Assembly (NCBI GenBank): GCA_964017045.1
Contig: OZ024799.1
Coordinates: forward strand, 27,601,596 to 27,665,595
Reading direction: 5' to 3'
DNA length: 64,000 nt
DNA from: Omphiscola glabra
Taxonomy: Eukaryota; Mollusca; Gastropoda; Lymnaeidae
This document shows positions 32,239 through 41,834 of this stretch, one piece after another; position 1 is the first letter of the stretch; the number at the start of each line of letters is the position of its first letter. Below the pieces are notes generated by a model. It saw only the letters and a program-made list of their open reading frames with translations, was not told the origin of the DNA and did not search any database. Made by a program: the position numbers and the translations under genes.

Positions 32239-34764
32239 ATCACGTCACACTTCTTTTGGCCCAAAATAAAGAAAGATGTGGTGGACTACTGCAGATCATG
32301 TCATACTTGTCAAGTGGTAGGGAAACCAAATCAGAAGATACCAGCAGCTCCTCTTCAACCCATTCCAGCGTTTGAAGAACCTTTCAGTCGCGTCATAATA
32401 GACTGCGTTGGGCCCCTGCCAAAGACAAAATCAGGTCACCAATACTTGCTGACAATCATGTGTGCATCAACAAGGTTCCCAGAAGCTATTCCTCTTCGAA
32501 ATATCAAGACTCCGAACATCTTCAAAGCACTGACGAAGTTTTTTACATTGTTTGGTCTTCCGAAGTCTGTACAGTCTGACCAAGGAACCAACTTCAAGGC
32601 TGGACTATTCAAACAAGTGATGAACCAATTGGGTATAGAACACTGCTTGTCGAGTGCGTATCATCCTGAGTCGCAGGGAGCACTTGAGCGATTCCATCAG
32701 ACATTAAAGAACATGATGAGAACGTACTGCCTAGAACAAGAGAAAGACTGGAATGAAGGGATCAACATGCTACTGTTCGCCGCAAGAGAAGCAGTTCAAG
32801 AATCACTTGGATTCAGCCCCTTCGAACTGGTGTTTGGCCATACGGTTCGAGGCCCCCTTAAACTTTTAAAAGACACGTGGATGTCATCGACACCCACTGA
32901 AGGACTTTTGGACTATGTCCTAAAGTTTAAAACTAAACTTTTTAACGCCGTTAATTTGGCTAAGTCACATTTGAAGGATTCTCAATCCAAAATGAAAGTT
33001 TGGTATGACAAAAAGTCCAAATTCAAACAGTTTGCTTCAGGGGACAAAGTGCTTGTACTTTTGCCAATACCAGGACAGGCACTACAAGCTAGATATTTTG
33101 GTCCTTATGTAGTTGAGTCCAAACTTAATGACTTAAATTACATTGTGTTAACACCAGATCGTAAAAGAAAGAAACAGTTATGTCACATTAACATGTTAAA
33201 AGAATATGTAGAAAGAAAATGTGATGACAATTGTCCATCCTCAGAAACTAATGTTAACACAATCTCAACTGTAACTTCAGTACCTAAAGTAAATGTTACT
33301 GAAATATTTGACAGTGTCCCAGAAAAAGTTGGTCATTACAAACTTAGAAATTCAGAAATACTGGCCAATATTGATCAGAAACTTGAACATTTGTCATTGT
33401 CGGAAAAAAATGTTATCAAGTCTGTTATTGCAGATTTTGTTTCACTTTTTCCTGATGTCCCTAATAAAACCAACATTGCTGTACATGATGTTGACATTGG
33501 TAATGCAGTTCCGGTCAAGCAACACCCCTATAGGGTCAATCCGGAAAAACTTGAAGTAATCCGATCTTTAATAAAATACATGCTTGAAAATGATATAATT
33601 GAACCAAGCTCTAGTAACTGGAGTTCTCCATGTATTTTAGTCCCAAAGCCTGACAAAAGTTACAGGTTTTGCACTGATTTCAGGAAAGTGAATTCAGTTA
33701 CAAAGTCTGATTCCTTTCCGATTCCAAGGATAGACGATCTTATAGATCGAATAGGCGATGCAAAATATGTAACCAAGATAGACCTACTATCAGGTTATTG
33801 GCAGGTTCCTCTAACTGACAGAGCAAAAGAAGTCTCTGCTTTTTGTACTCCAGATGGTTTATACCAATATAACGTAATGCCGTTTGGAATGAAAAATGCC
33901 CCAGCTACATTCCAACGTCTAGTTAACAACATTATTGCTGACCACGAAAATTGCAGCGCCTATATTGATGATGTAATTATTTACAGTCAAGATTTTTCCA
34001 AACATGTAAACCAATTAAGATCTCTGTTTACAAAATTCTTGCAGGCAAATTTAACTGTAAATTTAAATAAGTGTGAATTTTGTCATGCAACTGTGGAATA
34101 TTTAGGTCACATAGTGGGTCAAGGTCATGTAAAACCTGTTCAAGCTAAGATAAATGCTATTGCAGCACTTTCACCACCCACTACTAGAAAACAGTTAATG
34201 AGATTTTTGGGAATGGCAGGTTACTATAGAAAATTTTGCAAAAATTTCTCAGTTATTGCTTCTCCCCTAAGTAATATGTTAAAGAAAAATGCAAAATTTC
34301 ATTGGTCAGATGCCTGTCAGGAAGCATTCGAAAACATTAAAAGAATACTAGCTAATGCTCCTGTTCTCATTGCACCAGACTTTAACAAACGGTTTAAATT
34401 AGCTGTAGATGCCAGTGATGTTGGCATTGGTGCAGTTCTTTTTCAAGAAGATGACCACAGTGTAGATCATCCTGTTTGTTATTTTTCAAAGAAATTTAAC
34501 TCCCATCAGAAAAATTATTCCACTGTAGAAAAAGAATGTTTAGGTTTAATTCTTGCTCTACAACAATTTGATTTTTATGTCAGTTGTTCCTTACATTCAG
34601 TACTTGTTTTTACTGATCACAATCCTTTAACATTTTTGAATAAGATGGTCTCCAAAAATCAAAGATTGTTAAGATGGAGTCTATTTTTACAAGAATATAA
34701 TTTGGACATAAAACATATCAAAGGCAAAGATAATGTGATTGCTGATACTTTGTCCAGAAATTAA
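32224..34764 (+). CDS. pol: Integrase-reverse transcriptase-RNase H (Gmr1-like ORF2)
   Basis: The frame opens after TGA at 32221. The first GTG is at 32278 and no ATG start is credible, so expression needs a frameshift from ORF1 or is lost. Nucleotide positions: second half of the integrase zinc finger, CRSCHTC, at about 32287. Integrase catalytic Asp 32401, Asp 32578 and Glu 32686 (D-D35-E). GPY module at 33100 (YFGPYVVE). The reverse transcriptase follows from about 33500: FRKVN, LLSGYWQVPL, MPFGMKNAP, and the catalytic YIDD at 33961-33972. RNase H: Asp 34408 (DASDVGIGAV), VEKE near 34525, Asp 34615 (FTDHNPL) and the terminal ADTLSRN. Standard Ty3/gypsy elements have integrase last. Here RNase H is last and there is no chromodomain. 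All catalytic residues checked are present. Confidence 0.94.
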   Translation, partial: TKHHKITSHFFWPKIKKDVVDYCRSCHTCQVVGKPNQKIPAAPLQPIPAFEEPFSRVIIDCVGPLPKTKSGHQYLLTIMCASTRFPEAIPLRNIKTPNIFKALTKFFTLFGLPKSVQSDQGTNFKAGLFKQVMNQLGIEHCLSSAYHPESQGALERFHQTLKNMMRTYCLEQEKDWNEGINMLLFAAREAVQESLGFSPFELVFGHTVRGPLKLLKDTWMSSTPTEGLLDYVLKFKTKLFNAVNLAKSHLKDSQSKMKVWYDKKSKFKQFASGDKVLVLLPIPGQALQARYFGPYVVESKLNDLNYIVLTPDRKRKKQLCHINMLKEYVERKCDDNCPSSETNVNTISTVTSVPKVNVTEIFDSVPEKVGHYKLRNSEILANIDQKLEHLSLSEKNVIKSVIADFVSLFPDVPNKTNIAVHDVDIGNAVPVKQHPYRVNPEKLEVIRSLIKYMLENDIIEPSSSNWSSPCILVPKPDKSYRFCTDFRKVNSVTKSDSFPIPRIDDLIDRIGDAKYVTKIDLLSGYWQVPLTDRAKEVSAFCTPDGLYQYNVMPFGMKNAPATFQRLVNNIIADHENCSAYIDDVIIYSQDFSKHVNQLRSLFTKFLQANLTVNLNKCEFCHATVEYLGHIVGQGHVKPVQAKINAIAALSPPTTRKQLMRFLGMAGYYRKFCKNFSVIASPLSNMLKKNAKFHWSDACQEAFENIKRILANAPVLIAPDFNKRFKLAVDASDVGIGAVLFQEDDHSVDHPVCYFSKKFNSHQKNYSTVEKECLGLILALQQFDFYVSCSLHSVLVFTDHNPLTFLNKMVSKNQRLLRWSLFLQEYNLDIKHIKGKDNVIADTLSRN

Positions 34765-34908
34765 TTTTCTCTGCACAAAAATTATGTAGTTGATTATAAG
34801 CTATTAAGAAGCTTGTTTAATATTTTTTTTTAAAGTAAGAAGTTTATTTTCTTGTACTTGTTTAATGGAAAAGAATTCCATTTTTCGAAAAATGAAATTT
34901 TTTCTTTT

Positions 34909-34919
34909 AAGAGGGGAGG
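34909..34919 (+). other. Polypurine tract
   Basis: AAGAGGGGAGG lies directly before the 3' LTR. It is the expected primer for second-strand DNA synthesis. Confidence 0.9.
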
Positions 34920-35514
34920 TGTTATAAGGGATGACGTATTTTAAGACGCTTTGCCCGCCTTCCACGTGCATGACCTCTTTCAAGTCGGTCCTGTGTTGGG
35001 GCGGCTAGAAAAAATATCCCTTTGATGATACTTTTGTTTACTATCATCCGTTTCTGTGGAACATGATAGAACAATCTAGAAAATGTGGGAAGCAGTAAGA
35101 CTGTGTGTTCCATTTCCAGAATGATCATCTGAAACTGCCTATAAAAAGGGCTGACCGATAGAGAGGGGGAGATTTTTTTTTCCTTGATTACGAGGCATGC
35201 TATGTGTCATTATACTTTGTTGTGTGTAGAGATTCTTATTTCCTCGTACAATTTTGTGCTCCTTGTATTTTGATATACAGTACCGGTACCAGCATATCTG
35301 TAAGTTTATAATTTCAATCATATTTCACTTGCTGTTATTATTTAATTGAAGTTCACAAATTAAAAGGTTATTAATTGTAATTAGCTCTGGCCTTGATTGT
35401 CGTATTTGGTATTATTTTTAAACGTTGGTATCGTTCTTTATTATGGACTGTTTCTGAACGAGCCATAGACTAAAATTAAGAGATTAAATTCTCCATCTAT
35501 AACGGTCCGTAATA
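34920..35514 (+). repeat. 3' LTR (595 bp)
   Basis: Near-identical to the 5' LTR. The six differences are one G/A (near 35073), one A/G (35161), two adjacent C/T (within 35174-35182), one A/T (near 35295) and one T/G (near 35399). Confidence 0.95.
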
Positions 35515-35518
35515 CCAT
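35515..35518. other. Target-site duplication, right
   Basis: CCAT matches 28931-28934. The host repeat resumes here with CAATTCAC. Confidence 0.88.
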
Positions 35519-36589
35519 CAATTCACAAAAAAACTAAAGTGTTATCTAAGCCTATTGACCTATAGAACTTTCTGGAACATTCTAGATTAAATGTATTATC
35601 CTCCCCGAACTGTGTAAAAACAGTCTTTTATTAGTAATACTTATTCTTCGAATACGAAAAATTATACGACTAAATGAATGTCTATAACTATAGTACATTT
35701 AAGTTAAAAGAGGGGCCCCGGGGGCCCATTCCATAATTATACCGAATTAGTTTTGCCTGAGATCGGGCCCTATAATAATCATTCAAGTAAGTTATGAAGT
35801 TAAAATTTTAAATTTGTCCCATTAAAATCTATTGAATAATGCCATAGATATAGCGTATTAAAGTTATCGAACTTTCTTGAAAGTTCTAGATTGGATATCA
35901 TTAGTTTTAAATCCACCGATATTTCAGTACGGACAGTGAAGTGCATTGCTACCGCGCTAGCCCTATACCCATCAATTCACGTAGAAACTATAGTGTTGTC
36001 TAAGTCTATTGGTATTTATATAGCTTAAATTAGGAAAATGAAATGGGGGCCCCGGGCCTCAGAAGGATGGATATTAAGAGTTCGGTATTATTTATTATTT
36101 GAGTATGGATAATCAAGTGTATGTGAACTAAGTTCAGTCAAGATCCATCAACTCATGTAGTAAATATTAAACCTATCGATATTTATATAGCTCATATAAG
36201 GAAAAATGAAATGGGGCCCCCGGCCCCAGAAGAATGGATATTATGAGTTCAGTACCCTTCGGTATTTGAATATGGATAATCAAGTGTAGGTGTACTAAGT
36301 TTGATCGATATCCATCCATTCAAGTAGGAGTATTTGTTTGAACATTTTTTATATAGCTCATATAAGAAAAAAACGAATTCGGGGCCCCCGGCCCCACACG
36401 AAATGTTATTGAAAGTTCTCAACCCCTTAAGAGTTTCTTCTGGATGATGATGGACATATGTGCCAAGTTTGGTCAAGATCCATCAATCAGTGTAAAAGCC
36501 TTTGTGGAACAGACAAACCCACAAACCCACAAACAAATTTTCACTTTTATATATATATATATGATATGATATGATGATTATGCAATACA

Positions 36590-37845
36590 TATGATGGGAT
36601 CCCGTTCACCGATAGGATCGCGTATCCGATGGTTTCCAGTTTATTGTTGGATCTCGTTCCTCATTAGGATCCTGTTTCTCTATGGAATCATGCTCAGTGC
36701 GATTTTGTTCGAATAAGCTGTTAGATAAAATTATATATCCTCGTAGAAAATTATAGAACATTCTGGAACAATCTAGATTAAATTTAATATTCTCCATGAA
36801 ACGTGTAAAAAATTACTTGTCTACGTAATTATTTATCGAATGCGAAACATTATACAACTAAATTGTACTACAATAACTATAGTACATTTGAATTGAAATA
36901 GGGGCCCCGGTGGGGGCCCATTTAATAAAGTACCGTTTAAGTTATGTCTGAGATGGGGGTTATATAAAAATAATTTAGATAAATTATAGAGTTAAAATTT
37001 AAAATTTGTCCCATAAAATCGGTTTAAAGATGCCATAGATATCATCATCATCATCATCATCATCAGGTCCCGTAGTCCTTCGACTGTTGGGGCGCCACAG
37101 ATGACATGTACACTATTCTTCTCCATTCCTCTCGGTCTTCTGCCCTACGCATAGCATCGCCTAGTTTTAATCCAGTCCATTCTTTGATATTATCTTCCCA
37201 TCTTTTCCTTTGTCTTCCTCTTCTTCTCCCTCCTCTAGTAGTGCCCTGCAAGATCTCTTTGGCGAGCCCTTGTTTTCTGGTCACGTGGCCATACCACTCA
37301 AGTTTGCGCTTTTTAACAGACGTCAGGAGGTCATCGTATTGCCCAATTGCCTGACGAATCCTTTCTTTTATATGCCATAGATATAGCTTTTTTAAATTAT
37401 CGAACTTTCTAAAAATTCTAAATCGGCCCTGAATGGATTGGATATTATCAGTTTTAAATCCACCGAGATTTCAATACGGACAATGAAGGGTATTGTTACA
37501 AAGCTAGGCCTAGATCCATCCAAAGATTATATAAAGAAAAATTAACTGGGGTCCCCAGCCCCAGAATGATGGATATTATGAGTTTAGTACCCTTCGGTAA
37601 TTGAATAAGAATAATCAAGTATATGTGTACTAACTTTGGTCAAGATCCATCTATTCAAGCAGGGGTATTTGTTGTTAATTTTATTTATATAGATTATATT
37701 AGAAAAAAAACGAAAATTGTTATTGTTCACACGTTTGGAGGAGTTCCTTCTGGATAATGATGGATATATGTGCCAAGTTTGGTCAAGATCCATAAATCCA
37801 CGTAAAAGCCTTTGTGGAACAAACCCACAATATATAAATTTGATA
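36590..37845 (+). repeat. Second tandem copy of the dispersed repeat
   Basis: Starts with a GGGATCCCG..GGATC-rich part and continues with the same modules as the previous copy (GAACATTCTGGAACA, GGGGCCCCGG, ATGCCATAGATAT, CCAAGTTTGGTCAAGATCC), ending near GTAAAAGCCTTTGTGGAAC. A LINE fragment interrupts it at 37043-37371. Confidence 0.75.
37043..37371 (-). mobile_element. 5'-truncated LINE insertion with 13-bp duplication
   Basis: On the minus strand it encodes a LINE C-terminus (GLAKEILQGTTRGGRRRG, then QRKRWEDNIKEWTGL, then a stop) and ends in a (GAT)n tail, seen as ATCATCATC on +. ATGCCATAGATAT flanks both sides (37030-37042 and 37372-37384). The same sequence occurs once, uninterrupted, at 35839-35851 in the sister repeat copy. 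It is the same family as the fragment at 6370-6640. Confidence 0.92.
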
Positions 37846-37857
37846 TGCTTTTAAATG

Positions 37858-40800
37858 ATACTAGCGAGTACCCGGCATGCGTTGCAATGCCACTCATCGA
37901 AATAAAGTGTCTGTGTTTTAATATTTTTTTTGTAAGTTCTTCTAATAAACACCTTTTTTTAACCGTCTGGTGCGTATTCGAATTAAATAGAAGGTTTTAA
38001 GAAGTGTCAGCAGACCACACGCAGCTGTCCGTGTGGGAAGCATGGATTTTCAAAATTTAGTCCCAAAACATATAGCGGTTGATCCCCCCATGCAATAGAT
38101 ATGTTTGAAATTATATTTATATGGCTCATTTATTACATATAAACAAATTTAGGGCCCCCAGCCCCAAAAGTAATATTGTGAAATATTTGTACTAAATCAG
38201 AAACCTATTTATTAAGTCACATATACAAAATGAAATGTCACAGTAATTCCACCCACTTATGCAATAGCTCTGCTTGACGTTATATTTACATAGCTCATAT
38301 AAGAAAAAAAAAAGAATTTAAGGCCCCCGGCCCAAAGCGGAATATTGTAAAATATTTGCACTTCTTTAGAAACCTAATGCGGGCCTGCACACAACAACTC
38401 ACTGAAAGTTTATTGCATTCAGATGAATAGTATAGGAACTCATACGGAAATTATATTTAAATAGATCACATTAGAAAGAAAAACTACTATAGGGCCCCGG
38501 TCCAAAACTGGTAATTCTTTGTAAAATGAATGGGTTTTGATATTCATGGATATACTTTTGTAAATGTACTTACGTTGTGTTAACGTCATTGATTTTCTTA
38601 ATTCGTAAAATGAGAATATAGCATCTATTTTTCACAACAGTAATATCATTGGATTTAAAGATATACAATTGTACACACCCTATTTCCTAACCCCCATATA
38701 TATGTACCTAAGAAGGCAAATTATTTGTCAAATTCATTTTGTCAACTCCCCCCCCCCCCCCCAAACAGAGTTTTAAAGAAATTAATAAAATCATCCACGG
38801 GATTGTAATCCACTTACTTACGCAAAAACATTTTTTTTGCATTTCAAATGCTTTGTTCTTATTTAAATGAGTGATAAGTGCATTAGTGGATGCTATTTGG
38901 ATATGTAGTTTCGCTGCACTGATTGCATTAAACGGCATTTTCGTATTAAATGTATATTTAAATGTTAGGGTTTTTAAATAATTTTTTTTTACTAATTTAT
39001 AAATTTCATAAATGTATATTTTTTGGAAAGAATAAAAGTAAAAATTTATTAAACGTTAAAAATAAAAAGCAAAAATTTTATTTCATTTTTTAAATTGTAG
39101 CAATTTAAAAAGCAATCTATTATATTTATTAATTTTACTTTTAGGAAGGGGGAAATACATTATCAATTTTATTAGGCGCGGTTATTAAATCAGATAAATT
39201 TTTGCATTGAATAAATAGACAATTTGAATTCTGACGTCATTTGCGTTATTATTTAGAACAAATTAGTTTTACTTTTATTACGCAATATTTGGAACGTATT
39301 TCAAAAATGCACTAAAATCAACAGATGTTTTGGTTTCCCCGATAAATGTGATTACAGTGTAATTCTTTGATTATAATTTGTTTTACTAATTTTCATAACT
39401 TTCAACCACATTTAAAATGTTTAAAATAGTTCCTTAGTTGTTACTCCAGATTTATTTGTAATTTATATTATTAATACTTAAAATTTTATTAAAATTAAAG
39501 CGAATATACAATATATTTTTCGCATTACCATTAAAATAATAGTAGAAAACTATGATTGTTTTAAAAAATGGGAATGCATTTAAATCGTATCGGTTCTTTG
39601 TGAGTTACGGTCAGCATAGATCATTCTTATATAATAGATGTATTACTACATCATTGCTATTCAAAATCACAACACATTTACAAAGCTATATCTGATTTTA
39701 AAATACGTCACAAAATTAAAGCTTATTTATAAAAACAACAAAAATACTCTCTACACTAAACATGCAAAAACGTGTTTTCTCTGCTCTTGCTACAAATTGA
39801 TGTCTGTTGGCATTTGTTCAAGGGCGGTCGAGTTGATAGCTCCGTTTGAAATTATTTTGATAAAGTTTGTTTAAGAAAACAAAACGAATTTAAGGACATC
39901 GGCCAATGCGAAATATTGTAAAATGTGTTTTTCTAATTTAGAAACATTTGCGGGAGCGCACATATCAATTCACCAAAGTTTTTATCGCAATCGGATGAAT
40001 GGTATAGGAATGCATACGATAATTATATAGATAATAAATGGTGGAAACGAATTAAGGCCCCCGGCCACAAACGGAATATTGTAGAATTGTTGTATTACTT
40101 CCGAAACCTACTTATTATATCACAAAATTAAAAAAAGAGAAACATATTACTGAAGTTGTATCGCATTCAGATAAATGGTATAGGAGTGCATACGGATATT
40201 ATTTTTTACAAAGCTCATATAAGAAAAATAACGATTTTGGGGCCAACGGCCAAAAACGGATTATTTTAAAAGTGTTGTAACTACTTCAGAAACCTAATTA
40301 CTATGTGACACACACAATTTAATGTCGCTATTTGTATTTGATTAAAAATCTATCCATCCACACATTAGCTCTGTTTGAAATTGTAGTTGTATAGCTTATA
40401 TAGGAAAAATAGAACATAGGGCCCCTGGCTCAAAAAAGAATATTTTAAACGGTTGTAATAATTTGAAAAGCTTTGCGGACTTGGGTAAAACATTTTACTA
40501 AAGTTTTATCGCATTCAGAAGAATGGTATAGGAGCGCATACCGAAATTATTTTGTAGAAAGCTCATATAAGAAAAAAAAAGAATTTGGGGCCAACAGCTG
40601 AAAACGGAATATTTTAAAAGTATTGTAATTACTCATTAACATGCGCGACTTTATGGACAACCTTTCAAAAAAGTTTTGTTGCAATCACATGAATGGTGTA
40701 GGAGCGCATACGGTTTGAAATTATATTTATATAGCTCCTATAAGAAAAAACGAACATGGGGCCCCTGGCTTAAAACGGAATATTTTAAAACGGTTCTAAT

Positions 40801-41834
40801 AATTTAGAAACCTCTGTGGGCATGCTCGCAACATCTCGTCAAAGTTTTAGCGCATTCAAATAAATGGTGTAGGAGCGCAGATGAAATCTATTTTTTACAA
40901 AGCTCATATAAGGAAAAAAAACGATTTTGGGGCCAACGGCCAAAACGAAATATTTTAAAAGTGTTATAATGACACAGTAAAATGCGAGAGCTTATGGAAT
41001 ACAACTCTCCAATGTTTTGTCGCAATCACATGAATGGTGTAGGAGCGCATACGTTTTGAAATTATATTTATATAGCTCCTATATGACAAAACGAACATGG
41101 GGGCCTCTGGCTCAAAAAGGCTCAAAACGGAATATTTTAAAACGGTTGTAATAATTTAGAAACCTTTGTGGGCATGCTCGCAACATCTCGTCAAAGTTTT
41201 AGCGTATTCGAATAAATGGTGTAGGAGCGCAGACGAAATCTATTGTTTACAAAGCTCATATAAGAAAAAAAAACGATTTTGGAGCCAACGGCCAAAACGA
41301 AATATTTTAAAAGTGTTATAATGACCCAGTAAAATGCGCGAGCTTATGAAATACAACTCTCCAATGTTTTGTCGCAATCGCATGAATGGTGTAGAAGCGC
41401 ATTCGGTTTGAAACTATATTTATATAGCTCATATAAGAAAAAACGAACATGGGGCCCTTGGCTCAAAACGGAATATTTTAAAACGGTTATAATTATTTTC
41501 AAACCTTTGTGGGCGTGCTTGTAACATTTTTCCCAAGATTTAGCACATTCAGACGAATGGTGTATGAGCGCAGACGGAAATATTTTTTTACAAAGCTCGT
41601 ATTAGAAAAAAAACGAATGAAGGGCCAAAGGCCGAAAACGAAATAAATGAAAAGTTTTTTAATGTCGCAGTTAAATGCCCAGGTAGGTGGACAACAACTC
41701 ACCAAAGTTTTGTTGCAATCGCTTGAATGGTGTGGGAGCGCATATGAGACAAACAGACATACATACATACATACATACATACATACATACATACATACAT
41801 ACAGACATACATTAATTTTTATATATATAGATAA
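37858..41834 (+). repeat. Dispersed repeat of ~175-bp alternating modules
   Basis: The head is ACTAGCGAGTACCCGGCATG and the tail is CAGACATACATACATA followed by TTTTTATATATATAGAT. From about 39880 to 41760 a module with GAATGGTGTAGGAGCGCATA recurs every 170-180 bp (near 40173, 40521, 40690, 40863, 41032, 41214, 41383, 41554 and 41725). Two module types (CATACGGTTTGAAATTATAT versus CAGACGAAATCTATTTTTTA) alternate, giving a ~350-bp higher order. The AT-rich stretch 38540-39780 lacks modules and may be an insertion. No protein is recognised. Confidence 0.75.
41757..41830. repeat. (CATA)n microsatellite and TA tail
   Basis: About eleven CATA units, then TTTTTATATATATAGATA at the end of the dispersed repeat. 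Confidence 0.95.

Larger units (their letters stand above)
28935..35514 (+). mobile_element. Gmr1-like Ty3/gypsy LTR retrotransposon
   Basis: A 6580-bp element: LTR, primer-site candidate, gag-protease frame, integrase-reverse transcriptase-RNase H frame, polypurine tract, LTR. Reverse transcriptase and RNase H are Ty3/gypsy type, yet the integrase lies upstream of reverse transcriptase, as in Gmr1-like elements first described from deuterostomes. Only about 145 bp separate the RNase H stop (34764) from the polypurine tract, so there is no envelope gene. LTRs differ at six sites in 595 bp (about 1%), so the insertion is young. One frame break at 32221-32238 probably makes this copy non-autonomous. 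It is inserted in the same orientation as its host repeat. Confidence 0.94.
28651..36565 (+). repeat. Dispersed repeat copy hosting the LTR element
   Basis: Starts around ACTAGCCGATATACCCGG, passes through a short GGATCCC-rich part, and is interrupted at 28934/35515 by the LTR retrotransposon. It then continues with modules (CGAACTTTCTGGAA, GGGGCCCCGG, GTTTGGTCAAGATCCATC) to a tail of AACCCACAAACAAATTTTC plus TATATATA. Internal modules recur two to three times, for example the target-site region at 35961-35980. No coding capacity is seen. The reverse-oriented relative is at 9362-10990. Confidence 0.75.

Noticed and set aside
32221..32280. Programmed +1 frameshift between ORF1 and ORF2
   Set aside because: The break falls inside the integrase zinc finger rather than between domains, and no slippery site I know is evident. 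A simple indel is the preferred reading, though not excluded by sequence alone.
34765..34919. Possible envelope gene making the LTR element an endogenous retrovirus
   Set aside because: Only about 145 bp lie between the RNase H stop and the polypurine tract, with no open frame of useful size.
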